A DNA stretch of 64,000 nucleotides, from the NCBI RefSeq assembly GCF_964355755.1, contig NC_092671.1, positions 25,480,070 to 25,544,069 on the forward strand, read 5' to 3'. The position numbers and the translations under genes were made by a program. Under the pieces are notes generated by a model. That model worked only from the letters and a program-made list of their open reading frames with translations. It did no database searches and was not told the DNA's origin. Source of the DNA: Antedon mediterranea (Eukaryota > Echinodermata > Crinoidea > Comatulida > Antedonidae). This document shows, piece after piece, positions 13,935 through 27,800 of the stretch. Numbering within the stretch: the stretch's first letter is position 1; each line of letters starts with the position of its first letter.

Positions 13935-14150
13935 AGCATGGTCTCCACTAGAACGCAACGCAACTTAACGCAGCGATGTATCGATGCAAAGTGCTGTATT
14001 GTTGTAATCACAAATGGGAACCGACGATGCAACAGTGCTGCAAACATCGCAGGTTTGATTTCACGCAGGCGGAGGCAAACACAATTAAAAGGGCATTTTG
14101 CTTACGTTACGTAGGTTGCGTTACGTTAAGTCGCTAGTGGGAACCATGCT
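13935..14150. mobile_element. MITE family T, inserted in the 69-bp satellite
   Basis: Terminal inverted repeats start AGCATGGT(C/T)(T/C)CCACTAG and continue as GCAACGCAA-type sequence on both ends. The 3-base target duplication TTA (13932-13934 and 14151-14153) is intact, and the satellite unit resumes after it. No transposase frame is seen. The TIR/TSD type suggests PIF/Harbinger-like mobilisation, which is inferred. Confidence 0.75.
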
Positions 14151-15448
14151 TTAGGCTTGACGCCACATGTGTTGCGTTAGGTATAACCTATAACATGCTA
14201 ACGGAAGCCTTGGCGTGGTTACGCTTTGACGACACATGTGTGCTAACATACCACGCACACAGTAAACCTGTCAGAAGTAGTGGGTACTCTTGACGCCACC
14301 ACCTGTGTGTGACTAAAGTTAGAAGTATTCTCATCTGTTTCCTGGTTCAATATTATCATTGGGCAATTTATAATGTGAACATTTAAATAAAGGTGGAGTT
14401 TCTGAGATATTCCGATCATGTAGACCTACACCGTACAGGAAATTCTGTAGATTATCGTGGAATTAATAATCTCTAGAATCAATATGTAAATTCATGTAGG
14501 CCTTATAAAAAATGTACACTAATTGTGCGTGCTACTGACTAGTACCGTGCTAGACATAATGTTAGTTAAAGTCGAATTTAATGATGTAACAAAACGTTAT
14601 ATAAAGTAATTAGGCGAAGATTATCAGAGAAATGAAATACAAAAATTGTATTATCCTTTTTACAAATTTAAGTCAAGATTTTATGCAATCGGCTGTTTAT
14701 AAGAGTAACCATGGTTATAAAAGGTAAACGTTAAAGGTAGTTTATCATCCTATTATTAAACTGTTTTTGTTATATTATATATATAATATGAATAACGCTT
14801 TTGTTATGTTGTGTAAATTAGCAATAAATTGCAAAAAAAAGTTAGCACTATGTTACCGGAACGTGTATTTCATGATGTAGGCCTGCACATTGATTGACAT
14901 ATAGGGCCTAACACATAAGCAGTATGTTGTTGTTCAGGGTCGCCCCACTCTCACTCCTACATTTTTAGAGTTTTAATGCAATGCACTTTATTCTATTGGA
15001 GGTTAATTTGACCAAATTAAGTCCAGTGCAATCGAGGTTCAAGACTAAAACTATCTTTTATTATTAATTAACTCGACATTTGGGAGAAGGAGAAATATTT
15101 AATTCGGTCCAGGAGGAAGAGATCATTCAATAAAATTGTATATCACTTATAAATACAGTATTTAGTTATATTATTTTTAAAATTGAAAATACAATTATAT
15201 TATTTGACGATACGGCGATAATTATAATTTTGTCTTATATCCTATATAATTATATTTATAACATATCTGTGTTATTAGATTTTATTTTACAACGACGAGA
15301 ATTTCATTAATTTTATATTATGTATGATATATTATATTTATTACGATAAGATAAAACGTTATTGTCATAACAGTATAGATACAGTTGATAAGCTTTGAAT
15401 GGTTTATGTGTCCACCAGTATGGGGCGCAATCTGAGACATGCAACAAT

Positions 15449-15523
15449 ACAGTACTGACTACATACCAAGCCCTAGCCTAGCCATAACGCGGGTTATGGT
15501 ACATGATTTGTAGTCAGTACTGT
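15449..15523. repeat. Nested hairpin
   Basis: A perfect outer pair acagtactgactaca (15449-15463 and 15509-15523) encloses an inner palindrome ccataac-gcgg-gttatgg (15482-15499). It is intergenic and probably a small foldback element. Confidence 0.7.
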
Positions 15524-15879
15524 GTGTCGTTGAGGCGGCACATATATATTTAGATAATAGTCATCGCTAATTTATTTTAAAATATATTTAGTTACTACTG
15601 CGTTTTAAACAAATAATGTTCAGTATGCTTGGCTAGTGTGTGTTTCAGCGATTTGTAAACTTGATAGATAATGAAACAATGACTTCATTATATTATGATA
15701 ACATAAATCTATGCAGTAAGAGAGAGTAGACGTTTACGTGCAAATAAACGTGTTTACAATTTAAACTGTTATTCGTTGTTATTAATTTGGATGGATATTG
15801 ACGTACAGTACACTCAGAGCGGAGACATTACGGACGATATCACTACTTTTTCTCAAAGCAAAATTGAAAAAAAAAATCA

Positions 15880-17160
15880 TTTTATTGCTGATATGTTCTT
15901 CTCGAAAACGGGCAAATTTCTACCTTTTTATATAACTCGTTACTATATAATCTTAAAATTATATAGTAATATAATCGCATAACAATTGAATTTTGTCACT
16001 TTTCGACAAAATCCTTTACTAGCTAGTTTTTCGACATATTGTAACTCGTTTCAAGATAATGACACAATATGCAAATATTATCGTATAGTAATTTAATTCA
16101 TATTTTTACTTTAATTGAATAATATTGTCTGCGCAATATGGCTATTTTTAAGGAAAAAAACAATTCCTGTACTATCATAGTATTTATTTAATTGGTCAAT
16201 TTTCTACCTTTTAATTTTTGACATACGTGTTATTATTGTGTCATAATGGACATGCGCATAATCGAATAATATGCTACCTAAATATTTCGATCCTTTTATT
16301 TTTTTTGACAAAAATGGTTACTATATTATAATATAATGTGACATGCGCATGTTACTTCAATATGACCATTTTTTTTTAAAGAAATTCCCTGTATTAGACG
16401 TATAGTATATTATACAAATCGAATACTAATGTGGTCTGCGCATGTTACCTCAACATGGCCATATCAAAATACTATAAAAGTACAGGGACATTTTTTAAAA
16501 ATTGCCAAATTTCGACCAATTGCTTACTATATCATAATTGACTTGCGCAAATCATATATGTGTTCTGCGCATGTTACGTCAACATACTTTAAGAAGTCTG
16601 TGTTTTGGCCAGAAAAATCCCTGTATGTCTATTAATAGTACAGGGAAATTTTCGAAGAAATTTGCTAAATGTTGAACGTTTTGCTTTTTGGCATAACGGG
16701 CTTCTATTATAATAATTGACATGCGCAGAGCGTCTCATAGTCTCATAGGAGAAACAATGATGCGCCCCGCTTTAAATAAACGCCCCGGAGCCTTAATTTA
16801 TTTCCTCAAATAAACTCCCCGCCACATGCATATATTAATTTTCTATTTTTAGTATTGACATGAGCTACAATTTACCAAGCAATTTTATACAGTTTTTACT
16901 GTATTTTATCACTTCTCGATATTAATATTTTTTTATATTAATGTTTTTACTTAATGGATTATTATTATCATAATTGACATGCGCAGATTAATGTGTTCCG
17001 CGCATATTACCTAAACATATTTTTAAAAGTCTATATTTCAATATAATCAAAGATTTTTTAAAAATGGCAAAATGTTTGTAGGTCTAGGTAACTGCTTACT
17101 ATAGCATAATAATTACATTTTTACATCAATATGGCAATTTTTTTAGATAATAAAATCCAC
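15880..17160. repeat. Degenerate tandem repeats, roughly 140-300 bp apart
   Basis: attgacatgcgcag, ctgcgcatgttacctcaaca and tacagggaca words recur near 16080, 16245, 16335, 16435, 16545, 16720 and 16975 in the same order. They are old and diverged. A GC-rich insert at 16755-16835 (gcgccccgctttaaataaac) breaks the pattern. Confidence 0.5.
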
Positions 17161-17229
17161 CTGTTGTACAAGGATTTTTCTAAAAATATGGCAGCTATAA
17201 AATAAAACATAATTAAAGACACTGACAAC

Positions 17230-17930
17230 TTGTTTATTACAAAGTGAGACACGTTTGATGTTAAGTGCGACATAAAACGTACGATACTTTTGATGCTAAG
17301 TGCGACATACAATGTGCGCGACACGTTTGATGCTAAGTGCGACATACAACAACGTACGACACTTTTGATGCTAAGTGCGACATACAAAGTGCGACACTTT
17401 TGATGCTAAGTGCGACATACAAAGTGCGCGACACGTTTGATGTTAAGTGCGACATACAAAGTGCGACACTTTTTATGCTAAGTGCGACATACAATGTGCG
17501 CGACACGTTTGATGCTAAGTGCGACATACAAAGTGCGCGACACGTTTGATGCTAAGTGCGACATACAAAGTGCGACACTTTTGATGCTAAGTGCGACATA
17601 CAATGTGCGCGACACGTTTGATGCTAAAGCGTGGTTCCCACTAGCGACGCAACGCAAGGACGTAACGCAACAAAAGTGAATTGACCAATCACAAGCGATG
17701 GCTTATTCGCTTGTGATTGCTAACTGTCTATAACTTCGCTTGTCCTTGGTTAAAACAATTGCGTTGCGTTTACGTCCTTGCGTTACGTTCTAGTGGGAAC
17801 CAAGCTTTAGTGCGACATACAAAGTGCGACACTTTTGATGCTAAGTGCGACATACAAAGTGCAACACTTTTGATGCGAAGTGCGACATACAACGTGCGAT
17901 ACTTTTGATGGTGAGTGTGACAGGTATTAT
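17230..17930. repeat. 35/37-bp minisatellite
   Basis: gatgctaagtgcgacataca then aagtgcgacac or aagtgcgcgacacg alternates for about 14 units, split by the MITE at 17628-17806. Two unit lengths (35 and 37) differ by a CG insertion. Confidence 0.85.
17628..17806. mobile_element. MITE family T, second copy, inserted in the 35-bp satellite
   Basis: The ends read AGCGTGGTTCCCACTAGCGA and, inverted, AGCTTGGTTCCCACTAGAAC. TAA/TTA flank them, and the satellite continues on both sides. An inner hairpin (aatcacaagcga / tcgcttgtgatt) lies at 17688-17720. Confidence 0.75.
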
Positions 17931-18801
17931 TAAGTGCGGCGAGTTTGTGAGATGGTCAATGTTTGAAAAATCAACAAAAATATACATTTTAAATTTATGC
18001 AAAAATATTGTATTGTATTATGTATTATATTACTTCGCCTCTTTGAATAGAACGGTTAATCTTTCAACACATGACAATATTATACCAATGGATGAAAATA
18101 TTACACTCATTATTCGTTATTAAAATAGTAAGTGGTCTATTTAGGATTTGTTGTATGTGATGGTGTACAATCCGTTATGACGTATGCATAAACTTTTTTT
18201 TCCTAAACTTTATATGAAATACCAGTCACGAGGTACTAAATTGTGAGACTATGATCTTTGTAATGAATGCAAAGGCTTGTTAGCACTGCCTAATTCCCGC
18301 CATTTAAATACTTATTATAATGTATAGTTATACAATAATATTGAATTGACTTGTAACCATAACAAACATTAATTGCAGAAATAGCCATGGACAATCCATG
18401 GCGACGAGTTATCATTTTAATTGAGTTACAATTACAGAATTGGCGCAGAGAAAAATATAACAATAAGATTTATTATTACCAATTTATTTTATTGTTACTG
18501 AAGTGTTGTCATCCATTTAAATACGTTTGAATTTCGATTAAAAAATTAATTGTGTGGTTAAAGTACTCGTTATTTAAAGTAATTCGGGTAAAGATAATAA
18601 TATGAAGTGAGGAAAGTAGCAATAACAGAAATTGTAGAAAGGGTTTTAGTTGTTTGGCGAAATAGGATTAAAACTGTATAAAAATAATAGCATTTTATTA
18701 TTATAATTTCTTTTTAAATAACATTCTTAACAACCAATTTAGTTGATATCATGTTTATTCATTTGAATAATATAAATTCTTAATTTATATGCCCATCATA
18801 A

Positions 18802-18807
18802 TTTATT
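18802..18807 (-). promoter_or_regulatory. Poly(A) signal of the EF-hand gene
   Basis: AATAAA on the minus strand (tttatt on plus) lies about 53 bases past the stop codon of exon 10. A short 3' UTR is inferred. Confidence 0.45.
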
Positions 18808-18859
18808 AATTTACATAATAATATTTTCATAATCTATATTGTCATAATACAAGTATTAA

Positions 18860-21800
18860 TTAATGCATTTTATATGGAATCTCTTTTGGTTGACAACTGT
18901 ATCCGTAGCGGACAGCGGATGAATATGCACAGAAAACTTTCTGGAAACGGGTCTGAAGAAGTTTTGAATTGATGTGATTTGGCTTTAATTTACGCCAATA
19001 TTTAATGGTTTCCTGCGCTTTCGCGTCACTCATTTCTTTATTAAAAGCCTTCGTAGCATGCTGGATCTGAAAATAAATGAAAATAAACAATAATAGGTTA
19101 CAAATTCAGTCGAGTCAAATGGCCGAGCTGTTAAAGACAGGGAGCCGCAAACCATAGTTACAATGGTCTAAAACTGCAATAAAACAATAAGAAGCAGAAA
19201 AGCATGAGATAATACATTCATTGGGGTCCTGAAATTAAACAGTAATAACAATTGTAATAAAAATGTAGAATTCAATTGAAATAAACCCATAGTTAGTAAA
19301 CCTTCCCGTGGGTCGATGAATGCTGTTTTACCAATTTAAAAAATATGCTGACAAAACTGTTATTTTAAAACCACTTGGAAGTTTATTCCATTCCTTTATG
19401 TATGTATAGTAAAATGTGACTTCAATAATATTTGTTGTTTTTGGTTGGATGAAGTTGACACATTACTTAAAAAAAGTTAAGATTTGAGTACGGTGTAGCC
19501 AGTTAAGTACAATCTTATGGCATAAGTTATTCGAAAATGTCACGAGTCATAATTATACCATGGAGGGATAAAACTCCTTCCCCTGTATTCTCAAATAGAG
19601 TTAATAATATTAGGCCTACCACTCGTAACTTTTTGATAATTATAACATTCGTTGCCATAGTCATTTAAATAATTTTAATTTACCCAAAACGTGGTCAATA
19701 ACGATATTTGTTGGCCTTATGGCAAAGTTAGGGATTATAAAAAGGAATGAGTTATTACAGAATAGTCTTCTTGGATAAGGACTTAAAACTGGAAGTCTAG
19801 TTTACACATTAAAGAACCCAGTACATCTTTCGGAAGAGTAGGACTCTAGGAGGTTCCCCCGGTGTATTGGTCCTTTCAGCCACTGACAGACGAACGGACG
19901 CCGTTTGGTGGCAGACCCTTAGAGAGTAGAAAGTTGTGGTATGCGCAATTCAGCCGAGTAGACTGAACGTCGCAGGTTATACCCCCATTACATAGCCAGT
20001 GGTACAAATCTCCATCAGATTACAATTGCACTCGTATACGGGAGCATTTCTAGTTTTTTTTTAATGTTCTGAAAAGATGATGATAAACACTGTATACTGC
20101 GGGTATGACAATGGAACCGTAATTACGTAGCCATAACATCGGCAGGGGTTCGAGGCTCACTCACTCCATGGTTCTGGTGGTAGAACGAGTCTTCTCGGAT
20201 AAGGACTATAAACCGTAGGTCCAGTGTACACATCTAGCTCGTGTGCGCTTTAAAGAACCTAGTACATCTTTCGAGACGAGTAGGGGGTTACCCCGGTGTA
20301 TTAGTACATCACAGCCACTGATCACCAACTGAGACCAGTCTTTGACTGAAGAGGTTACCCAGTATAAATATAAATTTCAATCAATCAATTAATTATCATG
20401 AAAATAATATTCGATTAGAAAAAAGTTAATTTGTTGTTTTATTACCGTAATCTAAAACAGTCGATTTCTATTTTTAGAGGTAAATCATCTTCTATATTAA
20501 CTTTTAATTAACTATTGATATTGTCGACTGTAAATTTTATAATTATATTATTAATTAATCCATCTACAATATTTCTAACCCTAATTTGACACTCATTTGT
20601 ATAATTATCAATATCCATAGAAACGAACTGCAAAGTTCGTGTTTATCACCGATTGTGTGGTTTACAGCTGTACGAGACATAATGAACATTGTTAGTAATG
20701 ACATCGGTACGGGCCACTAGACGACGGCGTTACGAGACATCATGAGCATTGTTAATAATGACATCGGTACGGGCCACTAGACGACGGCGTTACGAGACAT
20801 CATGAGCATTGTTAATAATGACATCGGTACGGGCCACTAGACGACGGCGTTACGAGACAGTATGAACATTGTTAATAATGAACATTGTTAATAATGACAT
20901 CGGTACGGGCCACTAGACGACGGCGTTACGAGACAGTATGAACATTGTTAATAATGAACATTGTTAATAATGGCATCGGTACGGGCCACTAGACGACGGC
21001 GTTACGAGACAGTATGAACATTGTTAATAATGAACATTGTTAATAATGACATCGGTACGGGCCACTAGACGACGGCGTTACGAGACATCATGAGCATTGT
21101 TAATAATGAACATTGTTAATAATGACATCGACACGGGCCACCAGACGACGGCGTTACGAGACATCATGAGCATTGTTAATAATGAACATTGTTAATAATG
21201 GCATCGGTACGGGCCACTAGACGACGGCGTTACGAGACAGTATGAACATTGTTAATAATGAACATTGTTAATAATGACATCGGTACGGGCCACTAGACGA
21301 CGGCGTTACGAGACATAATGAACATTGTTAATAATGACATCGGTACGGGCCACCAGACGACGGCGTTACGAGACATCATGAGCATTGTTAATAATGAACA
21401 TTGTTAATAATGGCATCGGTACGGGCCACTAGACGACGGCGTTACGAGACATCATGAGCATTGTTAATAATGAACATTGTTAATAATGGCATCGGTACGG
21501 GCCACCAGACGACGGCGTTACGAGACATCATGAGCATTGTTAATAATGAACATTGTTAATAATGGCATCGGTACGGGCCACTAGACGACGGCGTTACGAG
21601 ACATCATGAGCATTGTTAATAATGACATCGGTACGGGCCACTAGACGACGGCGTTACGAGACAGTATGAACATTGTTAATAATGAACATTGTTAATAATG
21701 ACATCGGTACGGGCCACTAGACGACGGCGTTACGAGACAGTATGAACATTGTTAATAATGAACATTGTTAATAATGGCATCGGTACGGGCCACTAGACGA

Positions 21801-24800
21801 CGGCGTTACGAGACAGTATGAACATTGTTAATAATGAACATTGTTAATAATGACATCGGTACGGGCCACTAGACGACGGCGTTACGAGACATCATGAGCA
21901 TTGTTAATAATGAACATTGTTAATAATGACATCGGTACGGGCCACTAGACGACGGCGTTACGAGACATAATGAACATTGTTAATAATGACATCGGCACGG
22001 GCCACTAGACGACGGCGTTACGAGACATCATGAGCATTGTTAATAATGAACATTGTTAATAATGACATCGACACGGGCCACCAGACGACGGCGTTACGAG
22101 ACATCATGAGCATTGTTAATAATGAACATTGTTAATAATGGCATCGGTACGGGCCACTAGACGACGGCGTTACGAGACAGTATGAACATTGTTAATAATG
22201 AACATTGTTAATAATGACATCGGTACGGGCCACTAGACGACGGCGTTACGAGACATAATGAACATTGTTAATAATGACATCGGTACGGGCCACCAGACGA
22301 CGGCGTTACGAGACATCATGAGCATTGTTAATAATGAACATTGTTAATAATGGCATCGGTACGGGCCACTAGACGACGGCGTTACGAGACATCATGAGCA
22401 TTGTTAATAATGAACATTGTTAATAATGGCATCGGTACGGGCCACTAGACGACGGCGTTACGAGACATAATGAACATTGTTAATAATGACATCGACACGG
22501 GCCACCAGACGACGGCGTTACGAGACATCATGAGCATTGTTAATAATGAACATTGTTAATAATGGCATCGGTACGGGCCACTAGACGACGGCGTTACGAG
22601 ACAGTATGAACATTGTTAATAATGAACATTGTTAATAATGATATCGGTACGACGGTGTTACATTGCCACAACGCAACCACGTAATAGGGGTAACCGATCT
22701 TGTACTGTACTTGTAATTGCATTGTAATTTTATTAATAAATAAAGTAACTTTTATTACAATAAATCGTACTTACATTTTTACGGATTTTTGGCAGATCTT
22801 CCATTGTTAAGGCAGTATTTTTCTTTCCTAAGAATATAAGTCGTCCAGCAATACTTTTAGCCCTGTGGCTAACCCATCCTAAACGAGGTGTGTGAAGCTC
22901 GCCTCCTCCTGCTAAGGCGTTTGGATTGTTGATTACACTTGAATTTAATTTAGAATGCTATTAAAATAAAGACAATAAGTAAGATATTAATGTTATAAAT
23001 TGTTAAAAACGTTACAACATACGCGAATAGTTTGAGGAAAATTCGTAAAGCTCTGTCTACACAATCAAACTTGATGTGACAAAAAAAGTGATGTGCCAAT
23101 ACATGGACACGATGATGTCATTACCATATTGGGCACATCAAACATTTTTATAGTTGCCACTGTCATACAAGAAATGGCCACCACTGCCTATACATGAAAT
23201 GGCCACTACACTGTTCATAAATGGTGGCCGCCACTGTCTATAAGAAGAAAGTAACCATCCTTTATTTCTATTTCTTTATTATTAAGCTTTGTTAAATGAG
23301 GGTTACTTAAAAATCTGCAAAAGCTGACATGCATGACGTCCTAAAAATCATCACTGTCTATACAAAATATATGGCACTGCTTAAATACATGAGGTAGCCA
23401 CCGCCCACTGTATAAATAAGTGGTTCCTACTGCCACTGCATGTGCAAGAAGTGAGTAGCACTATTGATCACTGCCAAAAGGTGAATTATTTATTTTTTAA
23501 TTTTATTTTCAATCTTTCTACATAACAAAAAATATAAAGTATAACAGGGGAGTAGTGGAAAAGCAAAAGTAATAAAACTGTCATCTTGTGATGTGCTTGA
23601 CCAGCCCCTGTCAACTAGGACGATACAATAAAACCGATCACTACTTATAAAAGAGATGGTGGTAATAAGTTGTAACTTTCTATATGAGGGGTTATAACAA
23701 GAAGAATACAATACATGATAGTGGTTTGCTGTAAATTACCGTATGGATGACGATCTAATAATAACACATTTCTAATAAGGTTAATTGAGAATATCGATAT
23801 GTCTCGAGTGACATGTTTTGGTAAATCTGAGACTACCATTATTAATATTAGTATTAATCGAATGACGTCATACTTACACTTATCGTATTATACTACAAAA
23901 AATTGATTTATTGTAAAATGAACAACGTTGGGCTATTAAACGGGAACTATTTCATATAGTACAATTAGACTTGTATTATGATTGAGTATGCAATGAGTAT
24001 AATCTTGGAAAGACGATAGTAGCGCTCTGATTCACCAACAAATAAACAGATCGATCAATGTTCAAGAGTCGGGGCTTAATTACTACTTGGCAAAATGCTT
24101 GCAAAAATAACTTCATAATGTTCAAGTTATCCTTCAAAATGGGATGTTTTTAGGCGCAGTCCTCCAGTCGGACTTGTTTCCAATTTAGAGATGGAATTGG
24201 GGAGGTGTGTTGGGGGGAGAGCGGGTTATGTATGAACCAATAGTGGATTTACTCGTCGAAGGTACGCTAATTCGTACCTTCGACGAGTACCTATAACGCT
24301 CATTTGTAGTAAAGTAAAATAAAGCAAAACTGTGGCCAAAGATAACAATAAGCCTAACCACCACAAAGAGAATTTAACATAGGGCCTACTTGATACAGTA
24401 GGGCCTAGGGGAAGAATCTAAGGTCAGGGAACTAGACTCAAAATTCCGGTTGTTTCGATGGTACGTGTGCCCCTAGATGGGCCCGGTGTATTATTAGTTT
24501 TCTTTCGTCTCAGAAATCGCGGGTCTGACCATCGGTAAGGTGTTTTAAGCGCTCATTGAATTGTATTCTACCATATCTGAAAGGTCAGGCCAGCCGCCAT
24601 TATACGGAGATAAAATTCAATAGTTACCGTTGATTCAACAGCTTCCTTTTTATTCTCCTGTTCTTCCTCTTTCTGGAGCGATTCTCTGGATCGATGCATA
24701 TTGATTATCAATCGAATCTTACCAGTTCGACCTTTAGGCAAATCCGTTGCGATTGGCTTTTCTTTCTTGGTGACCGCGCGTCGGGCCGCTTTCACTGAAT

Positions 24801-27800
24801 GCAATAAGTAAAGCGGCTCGGCATAGGGACTATGGTAGTTGTTATCTGTGTAAAAAAAGGTGTTTTTTTAAATTTCAATTACTGCATAATACATGAATTA
24901 TATAGTAAAGATTAATATGCCTATTAATGAATCACGTATTAGACAAAATACATCGACCAAAAATTGTAATTTCTCCGGCACAATAATGACAACCGGGATT
25001 CATTAACATTTACGTTATTTTTTTTCTTTTCTACGTTCATATCGAGCTGAGCAGCAATTTGTTTAAAAGCCTGCTACATATCATAAAAGTAGTTTTATCA
25101 TTATATATTATTCTTTTGTACTTTAATTCGTGGTTTAACATTTAAAAGTGAAATTGCAATACTCGAGTGATGACATTAATTTAAATAAAGGAAGAATCAA
25201 TAACAATGCTTTGTGTAGACGTCGACCAATGAACAGCCTGAGAACTGGAAGGGTTTCAGTATTTGAATTGAAGGCACTATACACCATACAAAGGCACTCG
25301 TTAAAATTCAATTTATTGACGGTAATGACGTAATTTTAATCGATTACATTAGTGTCGGAAATTCAATATATTCTTTCTACTACCGTATATGACGTAAATT
25401 CTAATAAGTCAAATTATAAGGCGGGCACATTTTATTACTATCAATAATTTACCTCGATTGCTTTGTCGGATTCTGTCTAAATGCTCCTGCAACTGTTTCT
25501 CTGTCAGGCCTATTAATCGTGCACCGGCCGCGTAGTGACTCACAACGTGTGGCGCATTCATTCTTTTGTATTTCTTATGGAAATAACTAAATAAAGAAAA
25601 CGTTTAAGAAATGCAATTATCAATATGATCATTTCAATAACACCAACAACGTCATCTAGTATGTTTGTTTTTAATACTAAATTTATGAAAGGGAAATCTA
25701 TACCCATTATTAGTGCTGTATCCACATACCATCTCCATGACATGGTGCCTGTACCATGTGTATGGTAGGTTATGGGTTGATAAAACCCGATACTGTGAAA
25801 ATATAGGAATCTAACCGGCCATAATCACCAATTTCCCCCGTTTTACCATTCACTTTAATTTCTTTGACGGTCATCAGCGATTACTTTAAATCAATGATCA
25901 TGTTTAAGAATGTGAAAGCCCAAACGAATGAGATGAAGAATGAATGAATGGATAGTATTAAGAATGGATAAGTATGCGTTATGAGTTGATGTGTATATAA
26001 TGATTTAGAAGGAAAGATGATTAATTTAAAAAAAAACGATATTGCTTTTATACTAGGTTGACTTGTCAATGTTATGCATGTGAAACTTGTACACTGACTA
26101 ACTCAAGCTGCAAAAATATCAATGCATTTAGGAATGTTGTCGGCGAAGAATGATGACACCACTTGGAGTAGTTTGGACGAGTGTATCTAACTAGGATGAA
26201 GCATTACGCAGGAGAGTCCTAATAATGTGTGCCTCTCACACACGAGTGTACGATATCCTTACCATTACAGTATAGTATGCCATACTAGACAGACAGTATG
26301 GATGACATGATGAGAGAATATATGGAGGTATGTTAAAGGTGAAGATGAATGAATTGTTACAAATAGATGTGGTCATGTGAGGTTACAAAAAAAAAACAAT
26401 CGCAGAAAAAAATTATTATTTTTTTTACCCGACAAGCTCATCCATCTGTTTAAGAGCAGACTTCTTCATAAATTGTGTCAGTGCATCAAAGAGAAGATGC
26501 TCTCGACCAGAGTCTTGCTTCGGCAGTTCCTCGTCATTCTGAGCGGCTTTTAAAGATAAAAGATGGCTTACATCTCAGTCAAAAATTAACATATCTATTT
26601 TTCAATATATAAGTTTACGTAATATGTGTCTATTACAGTAAAAACAGAAAGAGGATGGTGTCAGTGAATATGTAACCAGGATTGAGGTAGGGAGAGTGTC
26701 TGTAAAAGGCTTGTAGAACCTTGCTAGCAATTCAATGTTGGTAAGGCTTTGATTAATTAGTTAATCAATAAAACATACTTTTATTGTATAAACCTTACCA
26801 AACATTTCCAGAAATTTTTCTGTATTGGTCATCAAAGTAAGAAACTCCTGAAAGTCAATTTCTCCGTTACCTAAAAAAAAAAAAAAAAAAATCATTAATA
26901 AATACAACAGCGTTTATTTTTCTGATTTTAAGTTATCAATTAATTCAATAAACAATTGAATTTTCATCGAATTTGTATTATATACTATGATATAGAATCA
27001 TAATCTCTACGGTTTAATTATTCCGATCCGCTATTTATCGATATTCTCAATACAAAATGTTTATTTTTATACGACAATGTTTCATTATCTTACCGTCGAC
27101 ATCAATTTGGGAAAGGACATCTTCGATTTCCTTATGTGAGATGTAGATATCTACCGATTCTAGTGCAGAATGCAGCTCGTCTGCGTTGATAGACCCCCCG
27201 CCATTAGTATCGAACAGATCGAATACTTCCTGGAAAGCTGTATGATAAGAAGAGAGGAATTTGGAAAACAGAAATATATTGAAATAGTTCATGTCTTTTC
27301 TTTAGTCATCCAAACTGCAGTAAAGCAAAGTTAATTTTACCAACAGAGATCGTTTTTTTTTTAAATTTAGGCAATGCTTCTCATGTTAAGATAGGAGTAG
27401 GGGTTACGCCGGTGGATTGGTTTATTGTATGTGCATAGACGAATAACGCTCTTTGATTCAGATATTTACGACACGAAGAAACCTTTAGGAAGAAGAAATA
27501 GTGTTATCCACGCCTGTGTGCAATTCAGTTATTCCCACACATTTACATTATTAAGTAGATATGATATAAAGCTTGGTGGTAGTAAAGGCCAACTCAGACA
27601 GCATCGTACGATGAGGCCCGTCTTGAATCGTCGATGCTGATTCCCGAGGAGACGATTCATTTTGAGATAGTGTAGCGTCGGGTGTTGTTTTTAGGTCGTC
27701 AGGAGAACTTTCTCCGACGAGACGTCGCACGACGCTGTCTAAGTTGGCCTTAAGTCTATCGACTTCCAATATCTAACCTTCAATTTGCTTGCTGGTGAGG

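Larger units (their letters stand above)
11759..18801. other. Convergent intergenic region
   Basis: This lies between the 3' ends of the WDR86-like and EF-hand genes. It holds two satellites, two MITEs, a nested hairpin and old degenerate repeats, all listed separately. No exon is supported. Confidence 0.6.

Noticed and set aside
20657-22660. CRISPR-like array
   Set aside because: Units are directly adjoining with no unique spacers, and the setting is an intron of a eukaryotic gene.
23645-23839. Minus frame with LPKHVTRDISIFSINLIRN-type text
   Set aside because: Looks mildly coding but has no donor in phase and is not needed to join exons 8 and 9 of the EF-hand gene.
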